Assembly (NCBI GenBank): GCA_030682595.1
Contig: JAUXNZ010000148.1
Span: forward strand, 1 to 7,556
Reading direction: 5' to 3'
Length of the DNA: 7,556 nt
Source: Rhodocyclaceae bacterium
Lineage (GTDB): Bacteria > Pseudomonadota > Gammaproteobacteria > Burkholderiales > Rhodocyclaceae
A model generated the notes under the pieces. The model worked only from the letters and a program-made list of their open reading frames with translations, was not told the origin of the DNA and ran no database searches. Shown here piece by piece: positions 1-6,172 of the stretch (positions within the stretch are counted from its first letter, which is position 1; each line of letters opens with the position of its first letter). Both the position numbers and the translations under genes were made by a program.

Positions 1-69
1 GGAGAGGTTGTAAGGCGTCAGCAGATGCTGTTCCGCGGTGAGAAAGTGGCTGTTTTGATCAGTGGTCAT
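1..69 (-). CDS. tldD: N-terminal fragment of a probable TldD metalloprotease subunit
   Basis: Only the first 23 codons lie in the window; the gene runs off the left edge on the minus strand. It starts at the ATG at 69-67 and reads MTTDQNSHFLTAEQHLLTPY before the edge. The segment AEQHLLTPYNL resembles the start of betaproteobacterial TldD proteins, where a leucine-rich stretch followed by TPYGLDE comes before the conserved region. TldD pairs with TldE/PmbA as a cytoplasmic zinc protease that processes modified peptides. No strong Shine-Dalgarno sequence precedes the ATG; a GGA lies about 9 bases upstream. Identification rests on a very short match from memory. The catalytic region is outside the window, so the product is tentative. 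Confidence 0.4.
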   Translation of the reverse strand, partial: MTTDQNSHFLTAEQHLLTPYNLS

Positions 70-94
70 GAGGTGGGTCCAATAACGCGGGGAT

Positions 95-122
95 TGACGC
101 CGTCCCGCCAGCGCCGACTTTT
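95..122. repeat. 28 bp dispersed intergenic repeat, copy 1
   Basis: These 28 bases, beginning TGACGCCGTCCC and ending in TTTT, are identical to 6145-6172. The match reaches 92-93 (GA) if one mismatch at 94 is allowed, giving 30 of 31. This copy lies 25 bp upstream of the tldD-like start codon. The sequence to its right diverges completely from copy 2. A 28 bp exact match 6 kb away, with both copies outside genes, is unlikely to be chance even at high GC, so I infer a genome-wide intergenic repeat family. Confidence 0.8.
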
Positions 123-157
123 ACCGTTAACGTGAAAATACAGCGTTTGCGCCCGCA

Positions 158-188
158 GTCTCGCCGCCGGGCCGCCCCAAGGCGAGAC
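158..188. repeat. Inverted repeat able to form an 8 bp stem hairpin
   Basis: GTCTCGCC at 158-165 is the exact reverse complement of GGCGAGAC at 181-188, with a 15-base GC-rich loop. It lies in the hom/tldD intergenic region. No run of T follows on either strand, so it does not look like a classical intrinsic terminator. It may be part of a larger repeat element together with the 28 bp motif to its left. Confidence 0.5.
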
Positions 189-269
189 GGCACGCGCCGC
201 CAGGCGCAACCCGCACCGATAGTTGAGCGGAGCACCCCGTAACAAGCGAGCGTAGCGAGCCGTTAAGAA

Positions 270-285
270 CCCCCCGCGAGGGGGG
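270..285 (-). terminator. Candidate terminator hairpin downstream of hom
   Basis: Six C (270-275), a four-base loop and six G (280-285) form a perfect GC-only stem. On the minus strand, the direction of hom, the stem has a TCGC loop and is followed by TTCTTAA. That is a short, impure U tract, so termination would be weak. It lies 62 bp past the hom stop codon. On the plus strand the loop reads GCGA, a GNRA-type tetraloop. The hairpin may be a terminator or simply part of the intergenic repeat. Confidence 0.35.
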
Positions 286-347
286 CGAAGGGGGGCGGGC
301 GTTTTCATGGTGCGGGGGCGTAGCTCACGCATCATGAAAGTGAGTTT

Positions 348-1658
348 TCAGCTCAGATCTTCAAGGCGCAGACGCACGATTTTCCCGGTAACGACCGGCA
401 AGGCCTCGATCTGCGCAATCGCGGCATCCACCTGTTTTTCACGCACCCGGTGGGTGAGCATGATGATGTCGGTCTGCTGTTCGCCCTCGGCCGGCTCGCG
501 CTGGATCATGGCATCGATGGAAATCTCCTGATCGGCGAGGATGCGCGTGATGTCGGCGAGCACGCCCGGCTTGTCCTCGACCCCCATGCGCAGATAGTAG
601 CCGGTCGTCACCTCGCTGATCGGCAGCACCTTGAGGTCGACCAACTGGTCGGGCTGGAAGGCCAGATGCGGTACGCGGTGCTCGGGGTCGGCGGTGTGCA
701 TGCGGGTGATATCGACGAGATCGGCGATCACCGCGCTGGCGGTCGGCTCGGCGCCGGCCCCCTTGCCGTAGTAGAGGGTGGCGCCCACGGCATCGCCCTG
801 CACCAGCACGGCGTTCATGGCGCCTTCGACGTTGGCGATCAGGCGCTTGGCGGGAATCAGGGTCGGATGCACGCGCAGTTCGACGCCGTCCGGCGTGCGT
901 TTGGTGATGCCCAGGAGCTTGATGCGATAGCCGAGTTGTTCGGCGTACTTGATGTCAACGGCATCGAGCTGGCTGATGCCCTCGATGTAGGCACGGTTGA
1001 ACTGCATCGGAATGCCGAAGGCGATGGCCGACATGATGGTCAGCTTGTGCGCGGCATCGATGCCTTCGATATCGAAAGTCGGATCGGCCTCGGCGTAACC
1101 CAGGCGCTGCGCCTCCTTGAGCACGACGTCGAAGGCGAGCCCCTTGTCGCGCATCTCGGAAAGGATGAAGTTGGTGGTGCCGTTGATGATGCCGGCGATC
1201 CACTCGATGCGGTTGGCGGTGAGGCCCTCGCGCAACGCCTTGATGATCGGAATGCCGCCGGCCACGGCCGCCTCGAAGGCGACCATCACGCCTTTTTTCT
1301 GCGCGGCGGCGAAGATCTCGTTGCCATGCACGGCCAGCAGCGCCTTGTTGGCGGTCACGACATGCTTGCCGTTCTCGATGGCCTTGAGCACCAGTTCCTT
1401 GGCGATGCCGTAGCCGCCGATCAGCTCGACGACGATATCGACTTCGGGGTCGCTCACCACGGCAAAGGCGTCGTCGGTCAGCTTGCAGCGGCCGCCGGTA
1501 ACCTGCCGCGCCAGTTCGAGGTTCTTGTCGGCGACGATGCCAATCTGAATCGGCCGCCCGGCGCGCCGGGCGATCTCTGCTGCGTTGCGGGTGAGAACAG
1601 TAAACGTGCCGCCACCGACCGTGCCGATGCCCAGCAATCCAACATTGATTGGTTTCAT
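348..1658 (-). CDS. hom: Homoserine dehydrogenase with C-terminal ACT domain
   Basis: The product is 436 aa, the usual length for the monofunctional bacterial enzyme. It reduces aspartate semialdehyde to homoserine with NAD(P)H in the cytoplasm, at the branch to threonine and methionine. The N-terminal Rossmann fold has the GIGTVGGG nucleotide-binding loop (residues 10-17). TANKALL places the conserved lysine at 105. The catalytic domain has GIINGTTNFIL (157-166) and GIDAAHKL, with the Asp201/Lys205 pair matching the known catalytic residues. Residues from about 355 form an ACT domain (RMGVEDKPGVLADIT), implying feedback inhibition, commonly by threonine. An upstream in-frame extension was rejected because it runs through alaA, and the conserved MKPINVGLLGIG start fits the family. 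A weak GAG lies 5 bases before the ATG. alaA is 28 bp upstream on the same strand. No thrC follows. Confidence 0.97.
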   Translation of the reverse strand: MKPINVGLLGIGTVGGGTFTVLTRNAAEIARRAGRPIQIGIVADKNLELARQVTGGRCKLTDDAFAVVSDPEVDIVVELIGGYGIAKELVLKAIENGKHVVTANKALLAVHGNEIFAAAQKKGVMVAFEAAVAGGIPIIKALREGLTANRIEWIAGIINGTTNFILSEMRDKGLAFDVVLKEAQRLGYAEADPTFDIEGIDAAHKLTIMSAIAFGIPMQFNRAYIEGISQLDAVDIKYAEQLGYRIKLLGITKRTPDGVELRVHPTLIPAKRLIANVEGAMNAVLVQGDAVGATLYYGKGAGAEPTASAVIADLVDITRMHTADPEHRVPHLAFQPDQLVDLKVLPISEVTTGYYLRMGVEDKPGVLADITRILADQEISIDAMIQREPAEGEQQTDIIMLTHRVREKQVDAAIAQIEALPVVTGKIVRLRLEDLS

Positions 1659-1686
1659 AAAAACTCGGTGAAAGGGGAAAAAGAAA

Positions 1687-2913
1687 TCAGGCGCCGTGCC
1701 TCTTTCGATACAGTTCAAGGAAGCGGGCGATGCGGCCGATGGCCTCGGTGAGGTCATCGACGTTGGGCAGGAACACGACACGGAAGTGATCGGAGCTCGG
1801 CCAGTTGAAGCCGCTGCCCTGCACCAGCAGCACGCGTTCGGCTTCGAGCAGTTCGAGAATGAACTGCTGGTCGTTGCTGATCGGATACATCTTTGGATCG
1901 AGGCGTGGAAAGCAATACAGCGCCGCCTGCGGCCTGACACAGGAAACGCCCGGTAGCGCCGACAACATCTCCCACGCCAGGTCGCGCTGCTTGCTCAGGC
2001 GGCCCTGCGGCGCAACCAGATCGTCGATGCTTTGATGGCCGCCCAGGGCAGTCTGGATCGCGAACTGGCCGGGCACATTCGAGCACAGGCGCATCGAGGC
2101 GAGGATGCCGAGCCCCTCGATGTAGTCCGCGGCATGCCGTCTTTCGCCGGAGACCACCATCCAGCCGGCGCGAAACCCGCAGGCGCGGTAGTTCTTCGAC
2201 AGGCCGTTGAAGGTGATGAACAGCACGTCGTCGGCGAGACTGGCCAGCGAGGTGTGCGTGTTACCGTCATACAGCACCTTGTCGTAGATCTCGTCGGCCA
2301 GGACGATCAGCTCGTGCTGGCGCGCCAGTTCGACGATTTCCTTCAGCAGGTCGTCCGGGTAGAGCGCTCCGGTCGGGTTGTTCGGGTTGATGACAACGAT
2401 GGCGCGCGTGGCCGGCGTGATCTTGGCGCGGATATCGGCGATGTCGGGCAACCAGCCGGTACCCTCGTCGCAAAGATAGTGGCGCGGCGTGCCGCCGGAG
2501 AGCGTGACCGCCGCCGTCCACAGCGGATAGTCGGGCATCGGCACCAGCACCTCGTCGCCGTTGTTGAGCAGCGCCTGCATCGACATGACGATCAGTTCGG
2601 ATACGCCGTTGCCAAGATAAATGTCGTCGATGGTGACGCCGGCGATGCGCTTTTGCTGGCAGTAATGCATCACCGCCTTGCGCGGGGCGAACAGTCCCTT
2701 GGAGTCCGAATAGCCGGAAGCGTCGCGCAGGTTGCGGATCACGTCGACGACGATTTCCTCCGGCGCTTCAAAGCCAAATGCCGCCGGATTACCGATGTTC
2801 AGCTTGATGACGCGATGCCCTTCCTCTTCCATCTGGCGCGCGCGCGCCAGCACCGGCCCACGGATGTCATAACACACACTGGCGAGTTTGCTGGATTTGA
2901 GAACGGGTTGCAT
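1687..2913 (-). CDS. alaA: Alanine aminotransferase, PLP-dependent class I/II (AlaA type)
   Basis: The product is 408 aa and aligns well from memory with E. coli AlaA (YfbQ, 405 aa): SSKLASVCYDIRGPVL at the start, KLNIGNPAAFGF, GNGVSELIV, and DHFRVVFLP near the end. It is a cytoplasmic pyridoxal-phosphate enzyme making alanine from pyruvate and glutamate. The Schiff-base lysine is K240 in FNGLSKNYR. N179 in NPNNPTG and D207 in ADEIYDK contact the cofactor, and R378 binds the substrate carboxylate, all by family analogy. The ATG at 2913-2911 gives the family's usual N-terminus, although no clear Shine-Dalgarno sequence precedes it. hom follows after 28 bp, so the two are probably co-transcribed. 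The gene is divergent from the Mth938 gene, with 90 bp between start codons. Related AlaC-type enzymes are less similar. Confidence 0.95.
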   Translation of the reverse strand: MQPVLKSSKLASVCYDIRGPVLARARQMEEEGHRVIKLNIGNPAAFGFEAPEEIVVDVIRNLRDASGYSDSKGLFAPRKAVMHYCQQKRIAGVTIDDIYLGNGVSELIVMSMQALLNNGDEVLVPMPDYPLWTAAVTLSGGTPRHYLCDEGTGWLPDIADIRAKITPATRAIVVINPNNPTGALYPDDLLKEIVELARQHELIVLADEIYDKVLYDGNTHTSLASLADDVLFITFNGLSKNYRACGFRAGWMVVSGERRHAADYIEGLGILASMRLCSNVPGQFAIQTALGGHQSIDDLVAPQGRLSKQRDLAWEMLSALPGVSCVRPQAALYCFPRLDPKMYPISNDQQFILELLEAERVLLVQGSGFNWPSSDHFRVVFLPNVDDLTEAIGRIARFLELYRKRHGA

Positions 2914-2950
2914 GGCAGTCGGGGGCGCGCGGGCGAGAAAAGTGAAAGGC

Positions 2951-2956
2951 TATAAT
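2951..2956 (+). promoter_or_regulatory. Candidate -10 box (TATAAT) for the Mth938-arnD-like-bcp-phoH operon
   Basis: A perfect TATAAT lies in the 90 bp divergent gap between alaA and the plus-strand operon, a locally AT-rich patch in GC-rich DNA. It would place the transcript start near 2963 and give a leader of about 40 bases before the TTG start. No TTGACA-like -35 box is visible 16-18 bp upstream, where the sequence is GC-rich, so an activator or a weak sigma-70 site is possible. The complementary strand (AGATTATA) could equally serve alaA. Confidence 0.4.
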
Positions 2957-3003
2957 CTTAACCCAATCCGTACCCTGTTCTCACACCAGCCACCACCCCC
3001 GCC

Positions 3004-3390
3004 TTGAAACTCCACGCCGCTTCGCTCAGCACCGCCCATGCCGTCACCGGCTATGGCGACCACCACGTCTCCGTCAACGGCCGCGAGCTGCGCCGCAGCC
3101 TGCTGCTCATGCCGGACCATCTCGACGAGGCCTGGGGACCGGATGGGTTCGCCGCACTCGCCGACCTGCACCTCGCGCCGCTGGCGACATTGCGCTGCGA
3201 TGTCCTGCTGCTGGGTACCGGCCTCCGGCAGCGCTTTCCCTCACCCGCCCTGCTGCGCCCGCTGCTCGAGGCCGGCCGCGGCATCGAGGTGATGGACACG
3301 CGGGCCGCCTGCCGCACCTACAACATCCTGATCGCCGAAGGCCGCGTGGTGGCCGCCGCGCTGATTATCGAAGCGCCCGCCGCACCATGA
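3004..3390 (+). CDS. Mth938-like (DUF498/NDUFAF3-type) domain protein
   Basis: The product is 128 aa and spans essentially one Mth938-like domain. Typical elements are VNGRELRRSLLLMP (24-37), DVLLLGTGLRQRFP (66-79) and the C-terminal GIEVMDTRAACRTYNILIAE (93-112). The eukaryotic relative NDUFAF3 is a complex I assembly factor; the bacterial role is not established, so I assign none. The start is a TTG. Family members begin MKLHA at this point, the in-frame stop TAA at 2959-2961 closes the frame upstream, and no ATG or GTG lies between. The pyrimidine-rich leader has no visible Shine-Dalgarno sequence. The stop codon overlaps the next gene in an ATGA, implying translational coupling. It is the first gene of the apparent four-gene operon. 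Confidence 0.85.
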   Translation: MKLHAASLSTAHAVTGYGDHHVSVNGRELRRSLLLMPDHLDEAWGPDGFAALADLHLAPLATLRCDVLLLGTGLRQRFPSPALLRPLLEAGRGIEVMDTRAACRTYNILIAEGRVVAAALIIEAPAAP

Positions 3391-4193
3391 ATCCCATCAG
3401 GCATTCAGTGCCGCGCATCGCCCTCAAGATCGACGTTCCTACCGACCGCGCCGCCCTCGGCGTGCCCCGGCTTACCGACCTGCTGCGCCGCCACCGCGCC
3501 GGCGCAAGTTTCGTGTTCACCCTTGGCCCCGACTGGCTCGGCCGTCAGCTCGGCCGCCGCCGCGCCGATATTTTGCGCCAGGTGCGCGATGACGGTTTCG
3601 AGGTCGGCGTACATGGCTGGAATGCCCGCCACTGGGTGAAGCGCATCGCCGCGGCCGATGCAACGTGGAGCACGGACCAGCTCCAGCACGCCATTGCCGC
3701 CTTCGCAGCGCTCTTCGCCACGCCACCCAGATTGCATGCCGCCCCCGGCTGGCGCTCGAACCCGCATGCCCTGCGCCTGACGCAGCGCTGCAATTTCGCC
3801 TATGCCAGCGACACACGCGGCCGGCACCCCTTTATCCCCGTGTGGAACGGCGAGATTGTCCGCTGCCCGCAAATTCCCACCACCCTGCCCACGTTCGACG
3901 AGCTTGCCAACGGCAACAGCCGCGACCAGTTGCTGGCGCTCACCGCCAAGCCAGCACCCGGCCATGTTTTCAGCCTGCGCGCCGAACCCGGCGCAACCCA
4001 GCAGGTCGAACTGATCGAGGAACTGCTGACCGGCTGGCGCGAACAGGGTTACGCACTCACCTCCATTCAAACCCTGGCCGGCGGCCTCGATGTCGATAAA
4101 CTGCCGCGGCATGAGGTTGTGTCTGGCAGCGTGCCGGGGCATAGCGGTGCCTTGCTGTTGCAGGGCGACGAGTTTTTATCCGATTGGAGATGA
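3387..4193 (+). CDS. ArnD-like polysaccharide deacetylase homologue, probably catalytically degenerate
   Basis: The 268 aa product belongs to the NodB-fold carbohydrate esterase 4 family and is closest to ArnD, which deformylates undecaprenyl-linked formyl-aminoarabinose in lipid A modification. Recognisable blocks are ALKIDVPTDR (12-21), LGVPRLTDLLRRH (24-36), FEVGVHGWNARHW (71-83), AAPGWRSN (118-125), SDTRGRHPFIPVWN (141-154) and CPQIPTTLPTFDEL (160-173). Key positions have changed: the second Asp of ArnD's DVD motif is Pro18, the second His of HxxxH is Ala80 (a His sits two residues on, at 82), and the late catalytic-region His (LHAE in ArnD) is Arg198. A segment of roughly 37 residues present in E. 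coli ArnD between GRxL and ADI is missing around residue 57. The frame is otherwise open and intact, with codon use like its neighbours. It overlaps the Mth938 gene by 4 bp and ends 5 bp before bcp. Confidence 0.85.
   Translation: MNPIRHSVPRIALKIDVPTDRAALGVPRLTDLLRRHRAGASFVFTLGPDWLGRQLGRRRADILRQVRDDGFEVGVHGWNARHWVKRIAAADATWSTDQLQHAIAAFAALFATPPRLHAAPGWRSNPHALRLTQRCNFAYASDTRGRHPFIPVWNGEIVRCPQIPTTLPTFDELANGNSRDQLLALTAKPAPGHVFSLRAEPGATQQVELIEELLTGWREQGYALTSIQTLAGGLDVDKLPRHEVVSGSVPGHSGALLLQGDEFLSDWR
4186..4189 (+). promoter_or_regulatory. Ribosome binding site that decides the bcp start
   Basis: GGAG at 4186-4189 lies 9 bases before the ATG at 4199. In-frame alternatives at 4184 (TTG) and 4190 (ATG) overlap or abut this GGAG and cannot use it. 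It lies inside the last codons of the preceding gene. Confidence 0.6.
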
Positions 4194-4198
4194 TTCCC

Positions 4199-4678
4199 AT
4201 GAACAATCCATCCATCCCTTCCGCCGTTGGCCTGGAAGTTCCCGATTTCTCGCTGCCGGCCACCGCCGGCCAGACCTTCCACCTCGCGGCGTTGCGCGGC
4301 CGGCCGCTGGTGATTTATTTCTATCCCAAGGACAGCACGCCCGGCTGCACCACCGAGGCACAGCAATTTCGCGACCTCCATGCCGAATTCGTCAAGGCCG
4401 GCGGCAGCATCTGGGGCGTGTCGCGCGACAGCATCAAGTCGCATGAAAGTTTCAAGCGCATGCTGGGGCTGCCCTTCGAACTGCTGTGCGACGCGGATGA
4501 AACCGCCTGCATCCTGTTCGATGTCATCAAATTGAAAAACATGTATGGCAAACAGGTCAAGGGGATCGAACGCAGCACCTTCCTCATCGACAAGAACGGC
4601 CGGCTGGCCCGCGAGTGGCGCGGCGTCAAGGCCGATGGGCATGCGGCCGAAGTGCTGGCCGCCCTGCAAACACTGTAA
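4199..4678 (+). CDS. bcp: Thioredoxin-dependent peroxiredoxin, Bcp/PrxQ family
   Basis: The product is 159 aa (E. coli Bcp is 156). It is a cytoplasmic thiol peroxidase that reduces hydrogen peroxide and organic peroxides. The thioredoxin-fold core carries the active site YFYPKDSTPGCTTEA with peroxidatic Cys50, Thr47 of the PxxxTxxC motif, and Arg125 in GIERSTFLID. The resolving cysteine that E. coli Bcp has five residues after the peroxidatic one is Gln55 here. Cys97 and Cys104 (LLCDADETAC) are the only others, so the enzyme is either 1-Cys or uses one of these. The start at 4199 is chosen because GGAG lies 9 bases upstream and the protein then begins at the family's usual length. phoH follows after 21 bp. 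Confidence 0.95.
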   Translation: MNNPSIPSAVGLEVPDFSLPATAGQTFHLAALRGRPLVIYFYPKDSTPGCTTEAQQFRDLHAEFVKAGGSIWGVSRDSIKSHESFKRMLGLPFELLCDADETACILFDVIKLKNMYGKQVKGIERSTFLIDKNGRLAREWRGVKADGHAAEVLAALQTL

Positions 4679-4699
4679 AGCTCCACCGATCGGAGTGTC

Positions 4700-6136
4700 A
4701 TGAACGCCAAACGCGCCGCCAAACCAAGCAAAGCCACCAAGCTGTTTGTGCTCGACACCAACGTGCTGATGCACGATCCGCTCTCGCTGTTCCGCTTCGA
4801 GGAACACGACATCTACGTGCCGATGATGACGCTCGAAGAACTCGACGCCAACAAGAAGGGCATGTCGGAAGTGGCGCGTAACGCCCGCCAGACCAGCCGT
4901 CTGCTTGACGAGATCGTCAGCAGTTGCGAGGCCTGCATCGCCGCGGGCATCGAATTGGCCGGCCCGTCGCACGGCCTGGCGAGCGGACACCTGCTGTTGC
5001 AAACCGAAGCGATCAACAGCGTGTTGCCCATATCGCTACCGACTTCGCGCGCCGACAACCAGATCATTGCCGTGGCGATGCATCTGCACCAGCAACTGCC
5101 GCAACGGCCGGTGATCCTCGTCACCAAGGACATCAACATGCGCATCAAGGCCCGCGCGCTGGGCCTCGATGCGCAGGATTACTTCAACGACAAGGTACTG
5201 GAAGACACCGACCTCCTCTATACCGGCAGCCTGGAACTACCTGAAGATTTTTGGGACACGCATGGCAAGGGCCTGGAATCCTGGAAGAAAGATGGCCGCA
5301 CCTACTACCGGATCAAGGGCCCGCTCTGCCCCGATCTGCTGGTCAATGAATTCGTCTGGCAAGACGGCCCGCAGCCCCTGCAGGCCTGGGTGAAAGTCGG
5401 CGCTGGCAAGACGGCAGAGCTTGAGACGCTCACCGATTACAGCCATGCCAAGCACGCGGTATGGGGCATCACGGCAAGAAACCGCGAGCAGAATTTCGCC
5501 TTGAACCTGCTGATGCATCCCGACATCGACTTCGTCACGCTACTCGGCCAGGCCGGCACCGGCAAGACGCTGCTGACGCTGGCCAGCGCGCTGACCCAGA
5601 CTCTGGAACAAAAGCGCTTTGCCGAAATCATCATCACCCGCGTCACCGTGCCGGTGGGCGAAGACATCGGCTTCCTGCCCGGTACCGAGGAAGAAAAGAT
5701 GACGCCGTGGATGGGCGCACTGGAGGACAACCTCGAAGTGCTCAACAAACCCGCCGAAGATGGCGACAAGGCCGGCGGAAGCTATTCCGGCGACTGGGGG
5801 CGCGCCGCGACCATGGACTTGATCAAGAGCCGCATCAAGATCAAGTCGCTCAACTTCATGCGCGGCCGCACTTTCCTGAACAAATTCCTCATCATCGACG
5901 AGGCGCAAAACCTCACGCCGAAGCAGATGAAAACCCTGATCACCCGGGCCGGGCCGGGCACCAAGGTGGTTTGCCTGGGCAACATCGCGCAGATCGACAC
6001 CCCCTATCTGACCGAAGGCTCATCCGGCCTGACTTACGTCGTCGACCGCTTCAAGGGCTGGGCGCATTCCGGCCACATTACCTTGCAGCGGGGCGAACGC
6101 TCGCGGCTGGCCGATCACGCCGCGGAAGTGTTATAG
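4700..6136 (+). CDS. PIN-PhoH fusion protein: PhoH-family ATPase with N-terminal PIN nuclease-like domain
   Basis: The 478 aa product has the full two-domain PhoH2/YlaK-like architecture. Residues about 14-165 are a PIN domain with acidic residues at D19 (FVLDTNVLM), E46/E47 (TLEELDA), D119 (SRADNQII) and D144 (TKDINMR), a complete metal-binding set for RNA cleavage. A linker follows, then a PhoH P-loop ATPase with Walker A GQAGTGKT (283-290), Walker B LIIDEAQ (397-403), GNIAQID (427-433) and a C-terminal RGERS (464-468) that may hold an arginine finger. Related PIN-PhoH proteins are reported to unwind and cleave RNA; the role here is inferred from the family. It differs from PhoL/YbeZ-type PhoH, which lacks the PIN domain. 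GGAG lies 4 bases before the ATG. It is the last gene of the operon and ends in TAG. Confidence 0.93.
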   Translation: MNAKRAAKPSKATKLFVLDTNVLMHDPLSLFRFEEHDIYVPMMTLEELDANKKGMSEVARNARQTSRLLDEIVSSCEACIAAGIELAGPSHGLASGHLLLQTEAINSVLPISLPTSRADNQIIAVAMHLHQQLPQRPVILVTKDINMRIKARALGLDAQDYFNDKVLEDTDLLYTGSLELPEDFWDTHGKGLESWKKDGRTYYRIKGPLCPDLLVNEFVWQDGPQPLQAWVKVGAGKTAELETLTDYSHAKHAVWGITARNREQNFALNLLMHPDIDFVTLLGQAGTGKTLLTLASALTQTLEQKRFAEIIITRVTVPVGEDIGFLPGTEEEKMTPWMGALEDNLEVLNKPAEDGDKAGGSYSGDWGRAATMDLIKSRIKIKSLNFMRGRTFLNKFLIIDEAQNLTPKQMKTLITRAGPGTKVVCLGNIAQIDTPYLTEGSSGLTYVVDRFKGWAHSGHITLQRGERSRLADHAAEVL

Positions 6137-6144
6137 CCCTCGAC

Positions 6145-6172
6145 TGACGCCGTCCCGCCAGCGCCGACTTTT
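6145..6172. repeat. 28 bp dispersed intergenic repeat, copy 2
   Basis: Identical over 28 bases to 95-122 and placed 8 bp after the phoH stop codon, between convergent genes. To the right it continues into the two-stem structure at 6152-6213, which copy 1 lacks. Same orientation on the plus strand as copy 1, so the pair is a direct repeat 6.05 kb apart. Confidence 0.8.

Larger units (their letters stand above)
70..347. other. Gene-free, repeat- and hairpin-rich intergenic region between hom and the tldD-like gene
   Basis: This 278-base stretch holds no ORF I can support. An 89-codon minus-strand reading frame across it is arginine- and proline-rich, resembles no family I know, and runs through the hairpins and the dispersed repeat. 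From left to right it contains a 28 bp repeat copy (95-122), an imperfect palindrome centred on GTTAAC (119-138), an 8 bp stem hairpin (158-188), a small hairpin (194-207), a doubled AGCGAGC motif (245-260), a six-pair C/G hairpin (270-285) and a run of G tracts (280-318). Both flanking genes are read leftward, so the region would be the hom 3' trailer and the leader of the next gene. Confidence 0.75.

Noticed and set aside
158..188. Intrinsic terminator at the 8 bp stem hairpin
   Set aside because: No U-rich tract follows the stem on either strand.
66..335. 89-codon minus-strand frame in the hom/tldD gap
   Set aside because: It runs through the dispersed repeat and hairpins, is Arg/Pro/Gly-rich, and has no family or ribosome site. 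It is more likely a spurious ORF made by the repeat.
450..1751. 433-codon plus-strand open frame opposite hom
   Set aside because: Antisense shadow of a high-GC gene. It is rich in His, Asp, Gly and Val with no family resemblance, and it covers the well-conserved hom frame.
1659..1940. N-terminal extension of hom to 530 residues
   Set aside because: The extension lies in another frame of alaA. Homoserine dehydrogenases start just before GLLGIGTVG, and the ATG at 1658 gives the normal 436 aa.
2032..2955. 307-codon plus-strand open frame opposite alaA
   Set aside because: Antisense shadow of alaA. It has low-complexity composition (Arg, Asp, Val, His), and its end runs into the divergent promoter region.
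4067..5002. 311-codon minus-strand open frame across bcp and the start of phoH
   Set aside because: It spans two real genes and their junction on the opposite strand, with no recognisable domain.
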